Under the pieces are notes generated by a model. The model was not told the origin of the DNA, did not search any database, and was given only the letters and a program-made list of their open reading frames with translations. A DNA stretch of 52,009 nt from positions 1 through 52,009 of the forward strand of contig JAMYHX010000298.1 of NCBI GenBank assembly GCA_025529335.1. The letters run 5' to 3'. The number at the start of each line of letters is the position of its first letter. Within the stretch, counting starts at the first letter, position 1. This document shows positions 32,418 through 42,139 of this stretch, piece after piece. Position numbers and translations under genes: made by a program. Source of the stretch: Rhizopus sp. PT2906 (Eukaryota > Mucoromycota > Mucoromycetes > Mucorales > Rhizopodaceae).

Positions 32418-32960
32418 TTAAATATGCTTCAACACACTGTCCACCAAGGAGACACTTAATCCTGTATTATCGGGTTCAACAAACAGTTTTTCTACTTTAC
32501 CCTCTTTAATGATGGCAGCAAATCGCTTGGAGCGATGATTACCAAGGGCTCCACTAGCATCAAAGGATAGGTCTAAAGCCTTGGCGAATTCTCCTTTTGA
32601 ATCAGCTAATAAAGTGACTGCATCTTCTGCTTTTAATGACTTGCCCCATTCGGTCATGACAAACGCGTCATTGACAGAAGTACAAGCAATGAGATCCACA
32701 CCCTTGGATTTGAGTTCATTGGCCTTTTCGATATATCCAGGCAAGTGTGTTTTACTGCATCCAGGTGTAAATGCACCAGGAACGCCAATCAAGATGGACT
32801 TTTTCTTGTCCTTGAAGAGGTCTTGAGTCATGATAGTTTCACCAGGAGACTTTAATTGAACTTGAACATTAGGAAGTGAATCACCTTCAGAAATATACAA
32901 CTGACGACTGTTGGAGAACTGACGACGTTGAACAAAAGAAAAGGCTCGAGAAAGTGACAT
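32418..32960 (-). CDS. peroxiredoxin (Prx5/Asp f 3-like, thiol peroxidase)
   Basis: 180-aa thioredoxin-fold peroxidase without introns. The peroxidatic cysteine sits in PGAFTPGCSKTHLPGY, the Prx5-type active site; a second Cys is in LIACTSVND. The C-terminus has NHRSKRFAAIIKEGKVEKLF and VEPDNTGLSVS, both family marks. The first 25 residues (MSLSRAFSFVQRRQFSNSRQ) are rich in Arg and Ser and acid-free, consistent with a mitochondrial presequence. The start at 32960 was chosen because the in-frame extension upstream runs through a Phe-rich homopolymer translation that is clearly 5' UTR. Confidence 0.94.
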   Translation of the reverse strand: MSLSRAFSFVQRRQFSNSRQLYISEGDSLPNVQVQLKSPGETIMTQDLFKDKKKSILIGVPGAFTPGCSKTHLPGYIEKANELKSKGVDLIACTSVNDAFVMTEWGKSLKAEDAVTLLADSKGEFAKALDLSFDASGALGNHRSKRFAAIIKEGKVEKLFVEPDNTGLSVSLVDSVLKHI

Positions 32961-33093
32961 TTTTAATAAAAAGAAGAAAAAGAGAAAAAAAAAGAGAAAA
33001 AAGGCGTGGGGATTATGTTTTATAGCTGTAGCCAATTAAAACAAAGAGAGATATCTCACTTTATGTTCAATGATGGTATTTTTATATTGTAGA

Positions 33094-34566
33094 CTATTTT
33101 ACAAATGATGGCTTTTTCTTGGCAGTAGTAAACAGTGCCGCTTCTTCTTCGTCTGTATCATTAAATAAATCATCAACATTAAATTCGTCAAGAGCCTCTG
33201 ACTGTGATAAAGCGATATCGATTTGCTGAGAAGCAAGATGATTTGAAGATGGCATCGGTATTGATGCATTGTCTGTATCAGGTATGGATGCTTCTGGTTC
33301 TGCTGTTGCTTCCTTTGGTGAATCAACTATAGTCTGTGATGGTAGTTGACTATTTGTTTGTGTAAAGAGGTCCTCATCGTTTGAATCAGAAATGGAAGGG
33401 TCTTCATCCATATCATCTTGATTGTCTTCCAAACTACCAGGCGGTTTAAGCGATGACTTTCGCTCCACTACTTTAGAGCGTCTTGTTGCCCTAACAATCT
33501 TTTTTTCAACTGTCTTTTTAATTCTTTTCTTTCTAGATTGATTTTGTTGTGATCTATACAACATAGATAAGCATATATAAATATTAAAGAATAAGCTTGA
33601 TTTTCTTACTGTTGGTCTTCTAATTCAGCATTTGATCGCTTGCTATTTTGTAAATGTTTGATTGTAACTATTCATTGTTTTATTAATTTGATGATATTAT
33701 CTTTATTGATCCACTACCATTTTGTTCTTCTTTTACGCCTAATAGTTTCCTAATCTTGAGCTTCTTTGCATTAAGTAGTTGAGTATATTTGCTTAGATTT
33801 GTAAAATATGTCTCAGCATTACGTGCTTGAATATTCACTAGGCTTTTCTTGGCTTCTTCATATAGTTCTTCCATGTCAGATAGTCTTGTGTTCAATAAAG
33901 CATTTATTTCCTGCAAAAAGAAGAGTTAATATATCATGTATTAATCCCATCACTCATCTTACAAACAAGTCTTGACATTGTCGAACGGAATTTTCCATCC
34001 ATGAATTCTGCAGGCTTTCTTTTTGATCTGGTGCAACCTTGTAAATCATAAATGAACCAAGGCAGCTCTAAAATAACGAAATTTAGCTTGGGCAGGACAG
34101 TCATACTCAATCACTTACTGTGAGCTCTTGATCAAATGAGAATAGTAAAGAGAGCTATACGACTGTTATTATTATTATAAATGTATTCATTTCTACTCTT
34201 ACCTCACAGCTACCATCCTCTTTTCTCGTCACTTTCCACTTTAACTCTTGTCCATACAATGATCGATGTCCTTTTAATGCGGAATTAACCACAAGTGTTC
34301 GTTTATCTTGTGGTATATTATTCAAATGAAATTGATTTATTATCTTCCGTGTCACTAAATGAAAACAATATCAGTGATTGATTTATGTCTCTTTACACTT
34401 TCTTACCTTTACACTGCCAGTGTTCATTCTTTGTTGGCGATGTTGTCATGGATATGATGCAGTATTCTGTATTTTCATCAAATTCATTGAAATCACTAAT
34501 ATCTTTAATCCATTCGTTCTGAAAATAATAGTTTCCCTTTACAGTAGAAGTAAAATAGTAAAACAT
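33094..34566 (-). CDS. XRCC4: XRCC4/Lif1-like non-homologous end joining factor
   Basis: 387-aa protein; exons 34566-34407, 34354-34203, 34154-34119, 34067-33963, 33910-33718, 33667-33610 and 33553-33094. The N-terminal beta-rich head includes YYFQNEWIKD, YCIISMTT, ALKG..SLYGQELKWKVTRK and CELSLLFSFDQELTSCLGSF. A long helix follows: MEELYEEAKKSLVNIQARN, then ETYFTNLSKYTQLLNAKKLK and IRKLL, which matches the XRCC4 stalk (LNEKKTKIRSL in the human protein) that binds DNA ligase IV. The C-terminus is basic, then acidic and Ser-rich, ending DEFNVDDLFNDTDEEE. The role is DNA double-strand-break repair in the nucleus. Exon 3 is only 36 nt. The start is the first in-frame ATG; a missing short first exon cannot be excluded because the head domain is slightly short. 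Confidence 0.82.
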
Positions 34567-34715
34567 ACAGAAAAAGGATAACCCAAAAAAAAGGGGGGAG
34601 GATGAAAGCAAAGATATTTAAAACTCAATTAATAGAGTCACAGCCCTCTTTTTCCCTTCTCTCTCTCTTTTCTCTTCAAAAACGATAAACAAAGCTGTAA
34701 GAAAAAAAAAAAGTT

Positions 34716-36269
34716 ATGAACCAAAATGAAGAAGAAGAACAACAACAAAATAAAGATGCAACTATTTTCTCAAGCATTGTTGATGTAATATCGAATGCAA
34801 CTCAATCAGCTACACTTGAATTTGATAAATTCTGCGAGACCATCGGATGGAAGCCTACTCAAAAACCAGTTTTCAAGCACAATAAACGTGACCAACCTCG
34901 CTTAAGTACTGGTAAAAGCATTCATGGAAGAATACTAGAGGATCGATATCGTCGTACATATGCGAAGGACGCGGAAATACAAACAGACGATTTGCCTGAG
35001 GAAGAATTGAATAGATACAGTAGTTATAAAGCGGATATCAGTAGCTTGGCTGTAGATAGGAGTAGAGAACTGTATGAAGATGAGATTGAATATGAGAGAC
35101 CAAAGAAGATGATAAAAAGGGATACTTCATCACCTCAGCAAACAAGCTATGCATCGCCTATTCGCAGGTTTAAAGAAAACCGTGTACGTGAACCAAGTAC
35201 GAGCAGTACACATAGCAACAACGGCTTTTCAATATCTGCTCCACCTAACCAACGGCAATTGTTTATAGAGAGTGATCATGATGCAGTGCGGCGGAATTCA
35301 GATATCGTAACGGGCCAAAAGACGGTGAAGAGATTAACGTCAGAGCTGGAAAAGAAGTTTTCCATGACCCATCCGCCCACGTTTAAGCGTCCCAAGATAG
35401 AAAACAGCAGCGAATCGTTTACACCACTTGTAAATAGAGATGTCATAGTGGATGAAGTCAGAACAATAACAGAGCCATTGCCACCACCTCCTCCACCCCC
35501 TTCGTTCATTCCTGAACCTTCTACACCAAAGAATAAGCAATCCATGACTGCTTCAGAGCAATTGAGATTGGAAGAAGAGCGCATGCAACTGCTAGAAAAG
35601 AAGGTGAACGACATTAACCACCAGGTAAAGTGCTTTCCCCATTGAGTATTTACTATGTTTATTATGTTTATTGAAATCAATTTAGATTAGTAGTTTCGTG
35701 TCTCCAGATCTTGATGAATCACCCATCCCCTCTAATGCTGCTTCACCACGACCAATGTCAATATCACCCAGAACCTACTCTCCTGCAAAATCGACTTCAA
35801 GCCCCGTATTCAACAGAAACTTTTCTGAACGTCTACATATATCAAAGCCAACTTATAATGGTAGTAGCAACAACAACAACAACTCTACTCCTATTAGGAA
35901 CACAGGATATAGCACGTCAAGTCCCATGAGAGATGTCTCAAGAATGAGCTACACACCAAGCCCAAACAGAGATGATCAAAGTCTTTTTAGGGTAAGTAAA
36001 AAACAATAAACTTTAATGACAATACAAACGTACATCTTCTTTAGAATACATCTTCACCTATACCTAAGCCTACTGAAAGACACATATCCAGTATGCGTGT
36101 GCTTATTCAGCAAATACCTTTTATTAGTTTGAGGAAGACTGATATAATCATGTAAGTGTATATCATTATACTACTGATTTATATACTAATATGCATCACT
36201 AGTGGACCAGATGGAATGGAAAAGCCAAACCCAATATGGCACGAAATCTATGGAAGAAGACGTATATGA
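34716..36269 (+). CDS. unrecognised low-complexity, probably nuclear protein
   Basis: 462-aa protein; exons 34716-35624, 35686-35991, 36045-36151 and 36203-36269. It is rich in Ser, Pro, Arg and Asn and mostly disordered. An N-terminal amphipathic stretch (IFSSIVDVISNATQSATLEF) is followed by a basic region (TGKSIHGRILEDRYRRTY), a poly-Pro run (EPLPPPPPPPSF), a short coiled coil (ASEQLRLEEERMQLLEKKVN) and a compact C-terminus (MRVLIQQIPFISLRKTD...KPNPIWHEIYGRRR). It is divergent from XRCC4 with 149 bp between start codons. I do not recognise the family; a nuclear-pore or spindle-related scaffold is possible but unsupported. Confidence 0.7.
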
Positions 36270-36560
36270 TGAACCTTGAATTATAGTGCATCGTTCCTTT
36301 TGGTAGAGTTGTCTTCACCTTTTTTCTCCTCATATGTACACTTTCATAATTGTAAATTCCCCTCTTTATTTTATGCAGCCAATATATTTTGATAATCTTT
36401 CTTTCTGTTGTGCCTTTAGACTACAATAACATATGTTTATAAAACTACAATTGAATGTGTGAAAAGATACAGTTAGTGATCATTTATGAGGTGATTAAGT
36501 AAGTATCATAATAACCTAAAGCTTTGCACTTGTTGACAACCATATGAGCATAAACAAAGT

Positions 36561-36640
36561 CTTTGGTTGCTATTGAAACGCGTTAGCCAATAGATTAACG
36601 CTTTGGTTGCTATCGGAACGTATTGGCCAATAGAACACCG
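36561..36640. promoter_or_regulatory. tandem 40-bp repeat with CCAAT boxes
   Basis: Two adjacent 40-bp units, 36561-36600 and 36601-36640, match at 32 of 40 positions and both begin CTTTGGTTGCTAT and contain GCCAATAGA. Each unit has a TTGG at its left and CCAA at its right, that is two opposed CCAAT-type sites. This looks like a binding array for the CCAAT-binding complex, about 100 bp upstream of the pyrimidine tract and the candidate RNA. Confidence 0.6.
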
Positions 36641-36739
36641 TCATTTAAATGACCGAAAGTCAACGCTTTAGAGTATTTCTGACCTACCTCTTTTTTTTTT
36701 TCTCCTTTTTTTCTTTTTCTTTTCTTTACAGATACTCCT

Positions 36740-37310
36740 CGCTTTTTTTCTCCCTGTGAAGATGCTTTGGTATTGGCTCTGTTCATCCTTTAGAGGACTG
36801 AACACGCTCTCTGTTCACGCTGTAACCCTAGTACGGTCATATTGGTGATTCAAGTGACTTGCAGATTCCTGGGCTGGCTACACTTGTGTGACCGACGAAC
36901 CGCTCGCCCGTTATCTGTGAACAGAGAAATGCTCTCTAAGTGTGGCTACTCGAATAAATGCTTATGCTGTTACTAGGCGGTATCGAACCAAAAGCTATTT
37001 TGGGTAGTTTGCTGAGTCAAGGCCATCTTCTGAGCTTGCGAGACGACTGGTAGACGAGGTTGGGGCCTATTGATAGCTACCTGTTGGCAGTCTGTCAATC
37101 CAGACTTGTCTGGGGCTGTTCAGCTTGTACTTTCTAGGTTTTTCAGATGTATAAGTTCAGTCTTGATACATCATCACTTTTTACAAGGTATATACATCAT
37201 TGACATTCAGTGTATACCTTCTTTTTTTTTTGGGATCATATGTACTCTTACCTTCCCGTGGTTGATCCTGTTAATCAAGACTTTATTGTCTTGAGGACTG
37301 AAAGGAGTAC
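36740..37310 (+). ncRNA. candidate structured non-coding RNA
   Basis: A frame-free stretch of moderate GC content between a CCAAT array and AT-rich DNA, with several short inverted repeats and no ORF of note on either strand. TAACCCTA at 36823-36830 would be a legal telomerase template for a TTAGGG telomere, but such an 8-mer is expected several times by chance in this window. No P, MRP, SRP, U-snRNA or rRNA signature was matched. Boundaries and strand are guesses. Confidence 0.25.
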
Positions 37311-37346
37311 GCTTTTATTATAAATAAATATAAATGAAAAAGGTGG

Positions 37347-37447
37347 TTAATAAATGACGCGTTTTTATTACTCATTACGTTTGCGTGAGAGAAGTAGCTG
37401 GGGAGAGGATTTGACGATAGCACCAAGCATGCACATCATTAAGAATA
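37347..37447 (+). repeat. dispersed repeat copy 1
   Basis: Shares AATAAATGACGCGTTTTTAT and ATTTGAC.AT..CACCAA.CATG.ACAT.ATTAAGAATA with the reverse complement of 51806-51890. This copy has about 16 extra bases in the middle. See findings. Confidence 0.7.
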
Positions 37448-37995
37448 GTCTCACCCTTACAGTAATAATAATACCAGAATAAATTAGGCAAGTAGATAAG
37501 GATAGATGTGCTTTTTTTTTTCATTGTGTGTGTTGTGTCAAATCATAAAATGGCGAGTCCCACACACACATGTACATACACAAATGAACAGGGACCATGA
37601 TGGGAATCGCGCATGATATGTTTAGCAGTGTGACTATGGCCCTTAGTACCAAGACAAAGATAGCCACAAGCCACCTATGAGAGAGGTCATTAAAAGTATA
37701 GACAGCAAGACATTGACTACAGTAGTCTCAGCATGTTTTATCGGCCCAATCTCCCATGTTATTAACCTCAAGTGTTAGTCATCCTTTCTCAAAGGAACTA
37801 ATGGATAGAGAATGATTCATATAAAAGAAACTAGTGAACTGGTCTCTAAAGTATAAACGAATCAATTTCAACGATCTGATCGAAAATTTTATTTTGTAGT
37901 CATAAAGGATGACTACTTTTTCTGAAAGCCTATTTAATGACCCGAAGGGTCCCGGACTTATGTTCATGTTGGTTTTCTTCATTTAAAAATTCATC

Positions 37996-39572
37996 ATGTT
38001 GGAAAAGGGTCAACTTACTGTCGTTCTTGGTGCTCAGTGGGGTGACGAAGGTAAAGGCAAATTGTCTGATATTCTTTGTGGTGAAGCAGATCTTTGCTGT
38101 CGTTGTGCTGTAAGTTATATCCTTCCTTATCTCTTTTCGAGAAAATGCTTATATATTATTTTAGGGTGGTAACAATGCAGGTCATACTATCGTTGTTAAT
38201 GATGTCAAGTATGATTTCCATATGCTTCCTTCAGGTAAGAAAGACAAAACAGTTTTTCATCTCATATTTGCAAATTTTTTGACACTTTTAATTTAGGTTT
38301 AATCAACCCCAACTGTATTGCCTTGATTGGTAACGGTGTTGTTGTCCATTTGCCTTCCTTCTTTGAAGAAAAGGCCAAGCTCGAAGCAAAAGGTTAAAAG
38401 GAGGAAAAGAAGAAAAAATGACAAGAAAAAAAAAATTAAAGCTCTTTTTTTTTTTTTTCTCTTTGTGTTCAGGACTCAACTGTGAAGGTCGACTTCTTCT
38501 CTCCGACCGTGCTCATCTCGTTTTTGATCTCCACCAAAAGATAGATGGTCTCAAGGAAGTCGAATTAGGCCGTGGCAGTATTGGCACTACCGGTAAAGGT
38601 ATTGGTCCCACCTATTCTTCCAAGGCTTCTCGCTCTGGTATCCGTGTTCACCACTTGTTCCAGTTTGAAGAATTCTCTGCTCGTTTCAGAAGCATGGTTG
38701 AAAACAAGCGCAAACGTTATGGTAACTTTGAATACGATGTTGAAGCCGAATTAGAAAGATATAAGGAGTTGGCTGAACGTGTGAGGCCATACGTGATTGA
38801 TACCGTTCCTTATCTTCATGAACAAATCAAAGCTGGTAAGCGCGTTTTGGTAGAAGGCGCCAACGCTTTGATGCTTGATATCGATTTTGGTACCTACCCC
38901 TATGTTACATCTTCAAGCACAGCTATTGGTGGTGTCTGTACCGGTCTTGGTGTCCCTCCTTCTAAGGTGTCTAAAATCGTTGGTGTCGTCAAAGCTTACT
39001 GTACAAGAGTAGGCGGTGGTCCTTTCCCTACGGAACAATTAAATGTAAGTGATAGCCTTGTGTATGCTCGGATAAACTTACTCTTTTATAGGAAATTGGT
39101 GAACACCTTCAAACTGTTGGTTTTGAATTCGGTGTCACCACCGGCCGTAAGCGTCGTTGCGGTTGGTTGGATCTTGTCGTTGTTAAATACTCCACCATGA
39201 TCAACGGATATACAAGCTTCAACTTGACAAAGTTGGACATTCTTGATCAGTTACCTACTATCAAGGTAGCCGTTGCATACCATTTGGATGGCAAGAAGTT
39301 GGAATCATTCCCTGCTGACCTCAGCTTGCTTGAAAAAGTCGAAGTTGAATATGTCGAACTTCCTGGTTGGATGACTGATATCTCCAAGTGTACCAAATAT
39401 GAAGAACTCCCAGAAAATGCAAAGAAATATATTGCCTTCATTGAAAAAGAAACAGGCGTACCAGGTAAGAGAATGTTGTCAATTATAAGGTCTTGTAAGC
39501 TAATTAAAATATATAGTTGAATGGATCGGTGTTGGTGCTGGTAGAGATGATATGATTCACAAGTCTGCTTAA
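37996..39572 (+). CDS. adenylosuccinate synthetase
   Basis: 426-aa enzyme that joins IMP and aspartate with GTP, the first committed step to AMP. Exons 37996-38109, 38165-38234, 38297-38392, 38473-39044, 39092-39464 and 39517-39572. Conserved motifs are complete: the P-loop-like GAQWGDEGKGK, GNNAGHT, the GSIGTTGKGIGPTY loop, VEGANA, GTYPYVTSS, CTRVGGGPFPTE and the GTP-base site near VEWIGVGAGRDDMI. The length is normal for fungi. Introns cluster in the first quarter. Cytosolic, purine biosynthesis. Confidence 0.97.
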
Positions 39573-40189
39573 TAAACTTATAAAATGTAGTAATAAACTG
39601 TATACTGTTGTTAAAATCTTATCATAACCATAAATGGCATTCTAACCAAGCCTAGCCCCAGACATTATTCACCACTAATTTGATTGTTCTTTCTGCCCCT
39701 CTCGTCCTTTCTTCTCCTATCTGACAATAAAGGAATGAAGATCATTTCAAAGTAAAAAGCCACAACATGACCATTGGCTACACAATATCACGTGTACATG
39801 CAAGCTTCTATTTAGACTTTTAGACAAAGCTACTCTATCAAGAAGGTTTGTCAGATAGATGAACCAAATAAAAAATGGTCTTATTTCACAGGGAATTATT
39901 GTATATGTTTACCTGGGCCTTATATCTTAAGATAAACAAAGAAAGATAATTAATAAAGCAGCTCAAGGAGATAGAGTTGGTTAGGAGACTAGAATCACTG
40001 CTAACCTGACTGATACTGAGAGGGTAAATGAATAACACGCTTCTTTTTCTAAAATAACAAATTCTTTTTTACAGGCTCAATCTAATCCTGCCTCACCTGC
40101 AAGCAATCTGCAGTAATGAGAATAAGCGATCTTCAATATCGCATGTTATATTTATTTGAAATGTAGTCAGAAAAAGGACTACAGAGTAA
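39573..40189. other. intergenic region, at most fragmentary coding hints
   Basis: Convergent spacer between adenylosuccinate synthetase (+) and the P450 (-). A good acceptor (TTTTTTACAG) is followed at 40075-40116 by a 13-codon frame AQSNPASPASNLQ and a stop, and MVLFHRELLYMFTWALYLKI is open near 39873. These could be exons of a tiny plus-strand gene, but no coherent model could be made. Confidence 0.35.
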
Positions 40190-42003
40190 TTATGGATAAC
40201 GCTTTGTTAGAGTGATTCTAAGTGATTCAGGGCCTAAAAGGCCAATACCGCCTCCAGCTGCATTTTTTAGACCATGTTCATGTTCGCTATTTGGCACCAA
40301 TTTCCAAGTATATTTCTTCAAAAACATAGCCATAAGTACTCTTTGTTCGTACATGCTAAAATTGAGCCCAATACAGGTACGAGGACCATAACCAAAGGGC
40401 ATCCATATCGCTTTCTCTCTATAGCTTGGGTTGTCTGTGTTAAATCTATCTGGGTTGAATACCTCTGGCAGATCCCAATATTTATCCATGTGATGTGCAC
40501 TATATAGCTCCTACATTCAATGTATGTTAGTGCATATCTTTATATATATGTGTATGCTGCAGACTTACTAAATTAATCATAGTGCCTTTGGGAACAAATA
40601 CATTGCCAATTTGCGTGTCTCTGCTTGCAACCCTTGGTAAATTACCTGATGTAGGGGGATTGGCTCTCATGGTCTCTTTGATACAGTTATTCAAATAGTC
40701 CATCTGCTTTAATTCTTTGTCTGTTGGTATAATATCTTCAGGATCATCACCTAGTACCGATAATACTTCCTTTCTTGCCTTTTCTTGAATATTAGGATGT
40801 GCTGCCAGATAATACAAGAATGACGAGGTTGCGCTAGCCGTTGTTTCATGACCTAATTAAAAGGACGTCAGTGTGAGCCATTATGAACAATGCAATTTCC
40901 TTGCCTGCAACAAAAAAGACAGCAATATTGGAAACCAATTCACCATCGGTCAAGTACTCTTTACCCGTCTTATCGTGGTTTGTAGCCATGATCATCAGTG
41001 ACAATAAATCAGGGTTGCTTTTTGTCGACGGAGACTCCTTCTTTTCATTAATGATGTCCTGAAGGAGCCAACGAAGATTCTCGTTGGCTTTGCGCGCACG
41101 ATTACGATAAGGGATCAACCTTGAAGGTAAACGAGTGTATGCAGGAAAAAGATAAACAAATGGATCTCTAACGATACTAAATGCTTCCTTATACTGAGTT
41201 GCGTAGCAAGAGTTTGGATCAGAAACTGTTTGCATGTCGAAATCCTAACAAGCAGTGTGTTAGTTTACTCATGTCAATTTTTTTTTTTTTTTTTTGTTTA
41301 TTTACAAAAATACCCAAACCAAGACAATCGAGCGTATATCTAAGAAAAAAGAAAGTTTATATTTATAGTTGCGACTGAATATTTCAGATATACCTCTTCA
41401 TATAACTAACAGCGTCAATCACACCATTTGGATCGTGCTTGTCGATAGATTCAAACATCCTTAGTACAACCTGTGCAAATGTTTCGATAGGCATGGCTCG
41501 ATGGAATATGGGATTGGCCACACTTCTTTGTCTTTTCCAAACTGCAACACTAGCATTGCCCATGTTTGGCTCCTCATTAGTTAATATCAAATCCTAATAA
41601 TGAAATATAGTATCGTTAGTATAAACACACTCTCTTTTTCATCTGTCATTCTTACGGGGTCCATAGTAATTTGTAACTTGGGAAACGTCTCAATGTCTTT
41701 TAAAAGCATTTGAAGATAAACAGGATCAGCTACAGTAAGTGCCCAAGTACCCATAGCATATTTTAAACAAAGGCCATGTTTATTCATAAGTGGAAGCATA
41801 AGTCTTCTAGTGCGCACATCATGGCTTTCTCCAATAACAACACTCCAAAACCATTGTAGAGTGTTTACTTTAGGTATATGACGCAAGTGCTTAGGAACAA
41901 TGATGGCTTGCACTAATTTTCGTACAAGGACAGAACCAATGAAAGCAGATAGAGTGAGAGCATAGAGCTGACGTTTAGACAAGTCTTTTATCAAGGCAGA
42001 CAT
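40190..42003 (-). CDS. cytochrome P450 monooxygenase
   Basis: 508-aa haem-thiolate enzyme; exons 42003-41656, 41593-41394, 41339-41306, 41244-40905, 40852-40569 and 40510-40190. An N-terminal hydrophobic anchor (LYALTLSAFIGSVLVRKLV) points to the ER. The I-helix oxygen site AGHETTAS, the K-helix ExxR (KETMR) and the haem loop FGYGPRTCIG are intact, so it should be catalytic. YTLDCLGLGIFDFDM is split over a 34-nt exon. The fourth intron begins with GC (GCAG|GCAAGG); no GT donor would join VAG to HETT. The substrate is unknown; nothing nearby suggests a biosynthetic cluster. Confidence 0.95.
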
Positions 42004-42139
42004 GATAAAAAGAATAGAAAGCTAAAGGGAGAAAAAGAATGTTCTTTTATATATAATGCTTGTAATAATTATTATTTATGTAGTGTGGTCTTCGTCTACC
42101 AAATATGGTCAATGTCCGATGGTTATGCAAGAGTTATTA

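Larger units (their letters stand above)
36270..37995. other. 1.7 kb without protein gene; candidate non-coding RNA locus
   Basis: No coding exon was recognised. From upstream to downstream it holds a 40-bp tandem CCAAT repeat (36561-36640), a pyrimidine-rich tract (36680-36735), then about 550 bp of less AT-rich sequence with small hairpins (for example CCAGACTTGTCTGG near 37102) but no frame, then AT-rich DNA with a copy of a dispersed repeat (37347-37447). The middle part looks like a structured RNA gene rather than spacer. Near the 3' end the DNA is the promoter of the adenylosuccinate synthetase gene. Confidence 0.45.

Noticed and set aside
32961..33035. N-terminal extension of the peroxiredoxin frame
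   Set aside because: It is a Phe-rich translation of a pyrimidine tract; the ATG at 32960 starts a normal targeting peptide.
36823..36830. TAACCCTA as proof of a telomerase RNA
   Set aside because: An 8-mer compatible with a TTAGGG template is expected several times by chance in 52 kb; kept only as a weak hint.
37256..37280. GGTTGATCCTG, identical to part of the universal 18S rRNA 5' end
   Set aside because: Only 11 bases match; the following 18S sequence is absent, so this is taken as chance.
37070..37294. 74-codon plus-strand frame
   Set aside because: No family resemblance and inside the candidate structured RNA; most likely a chance frame.
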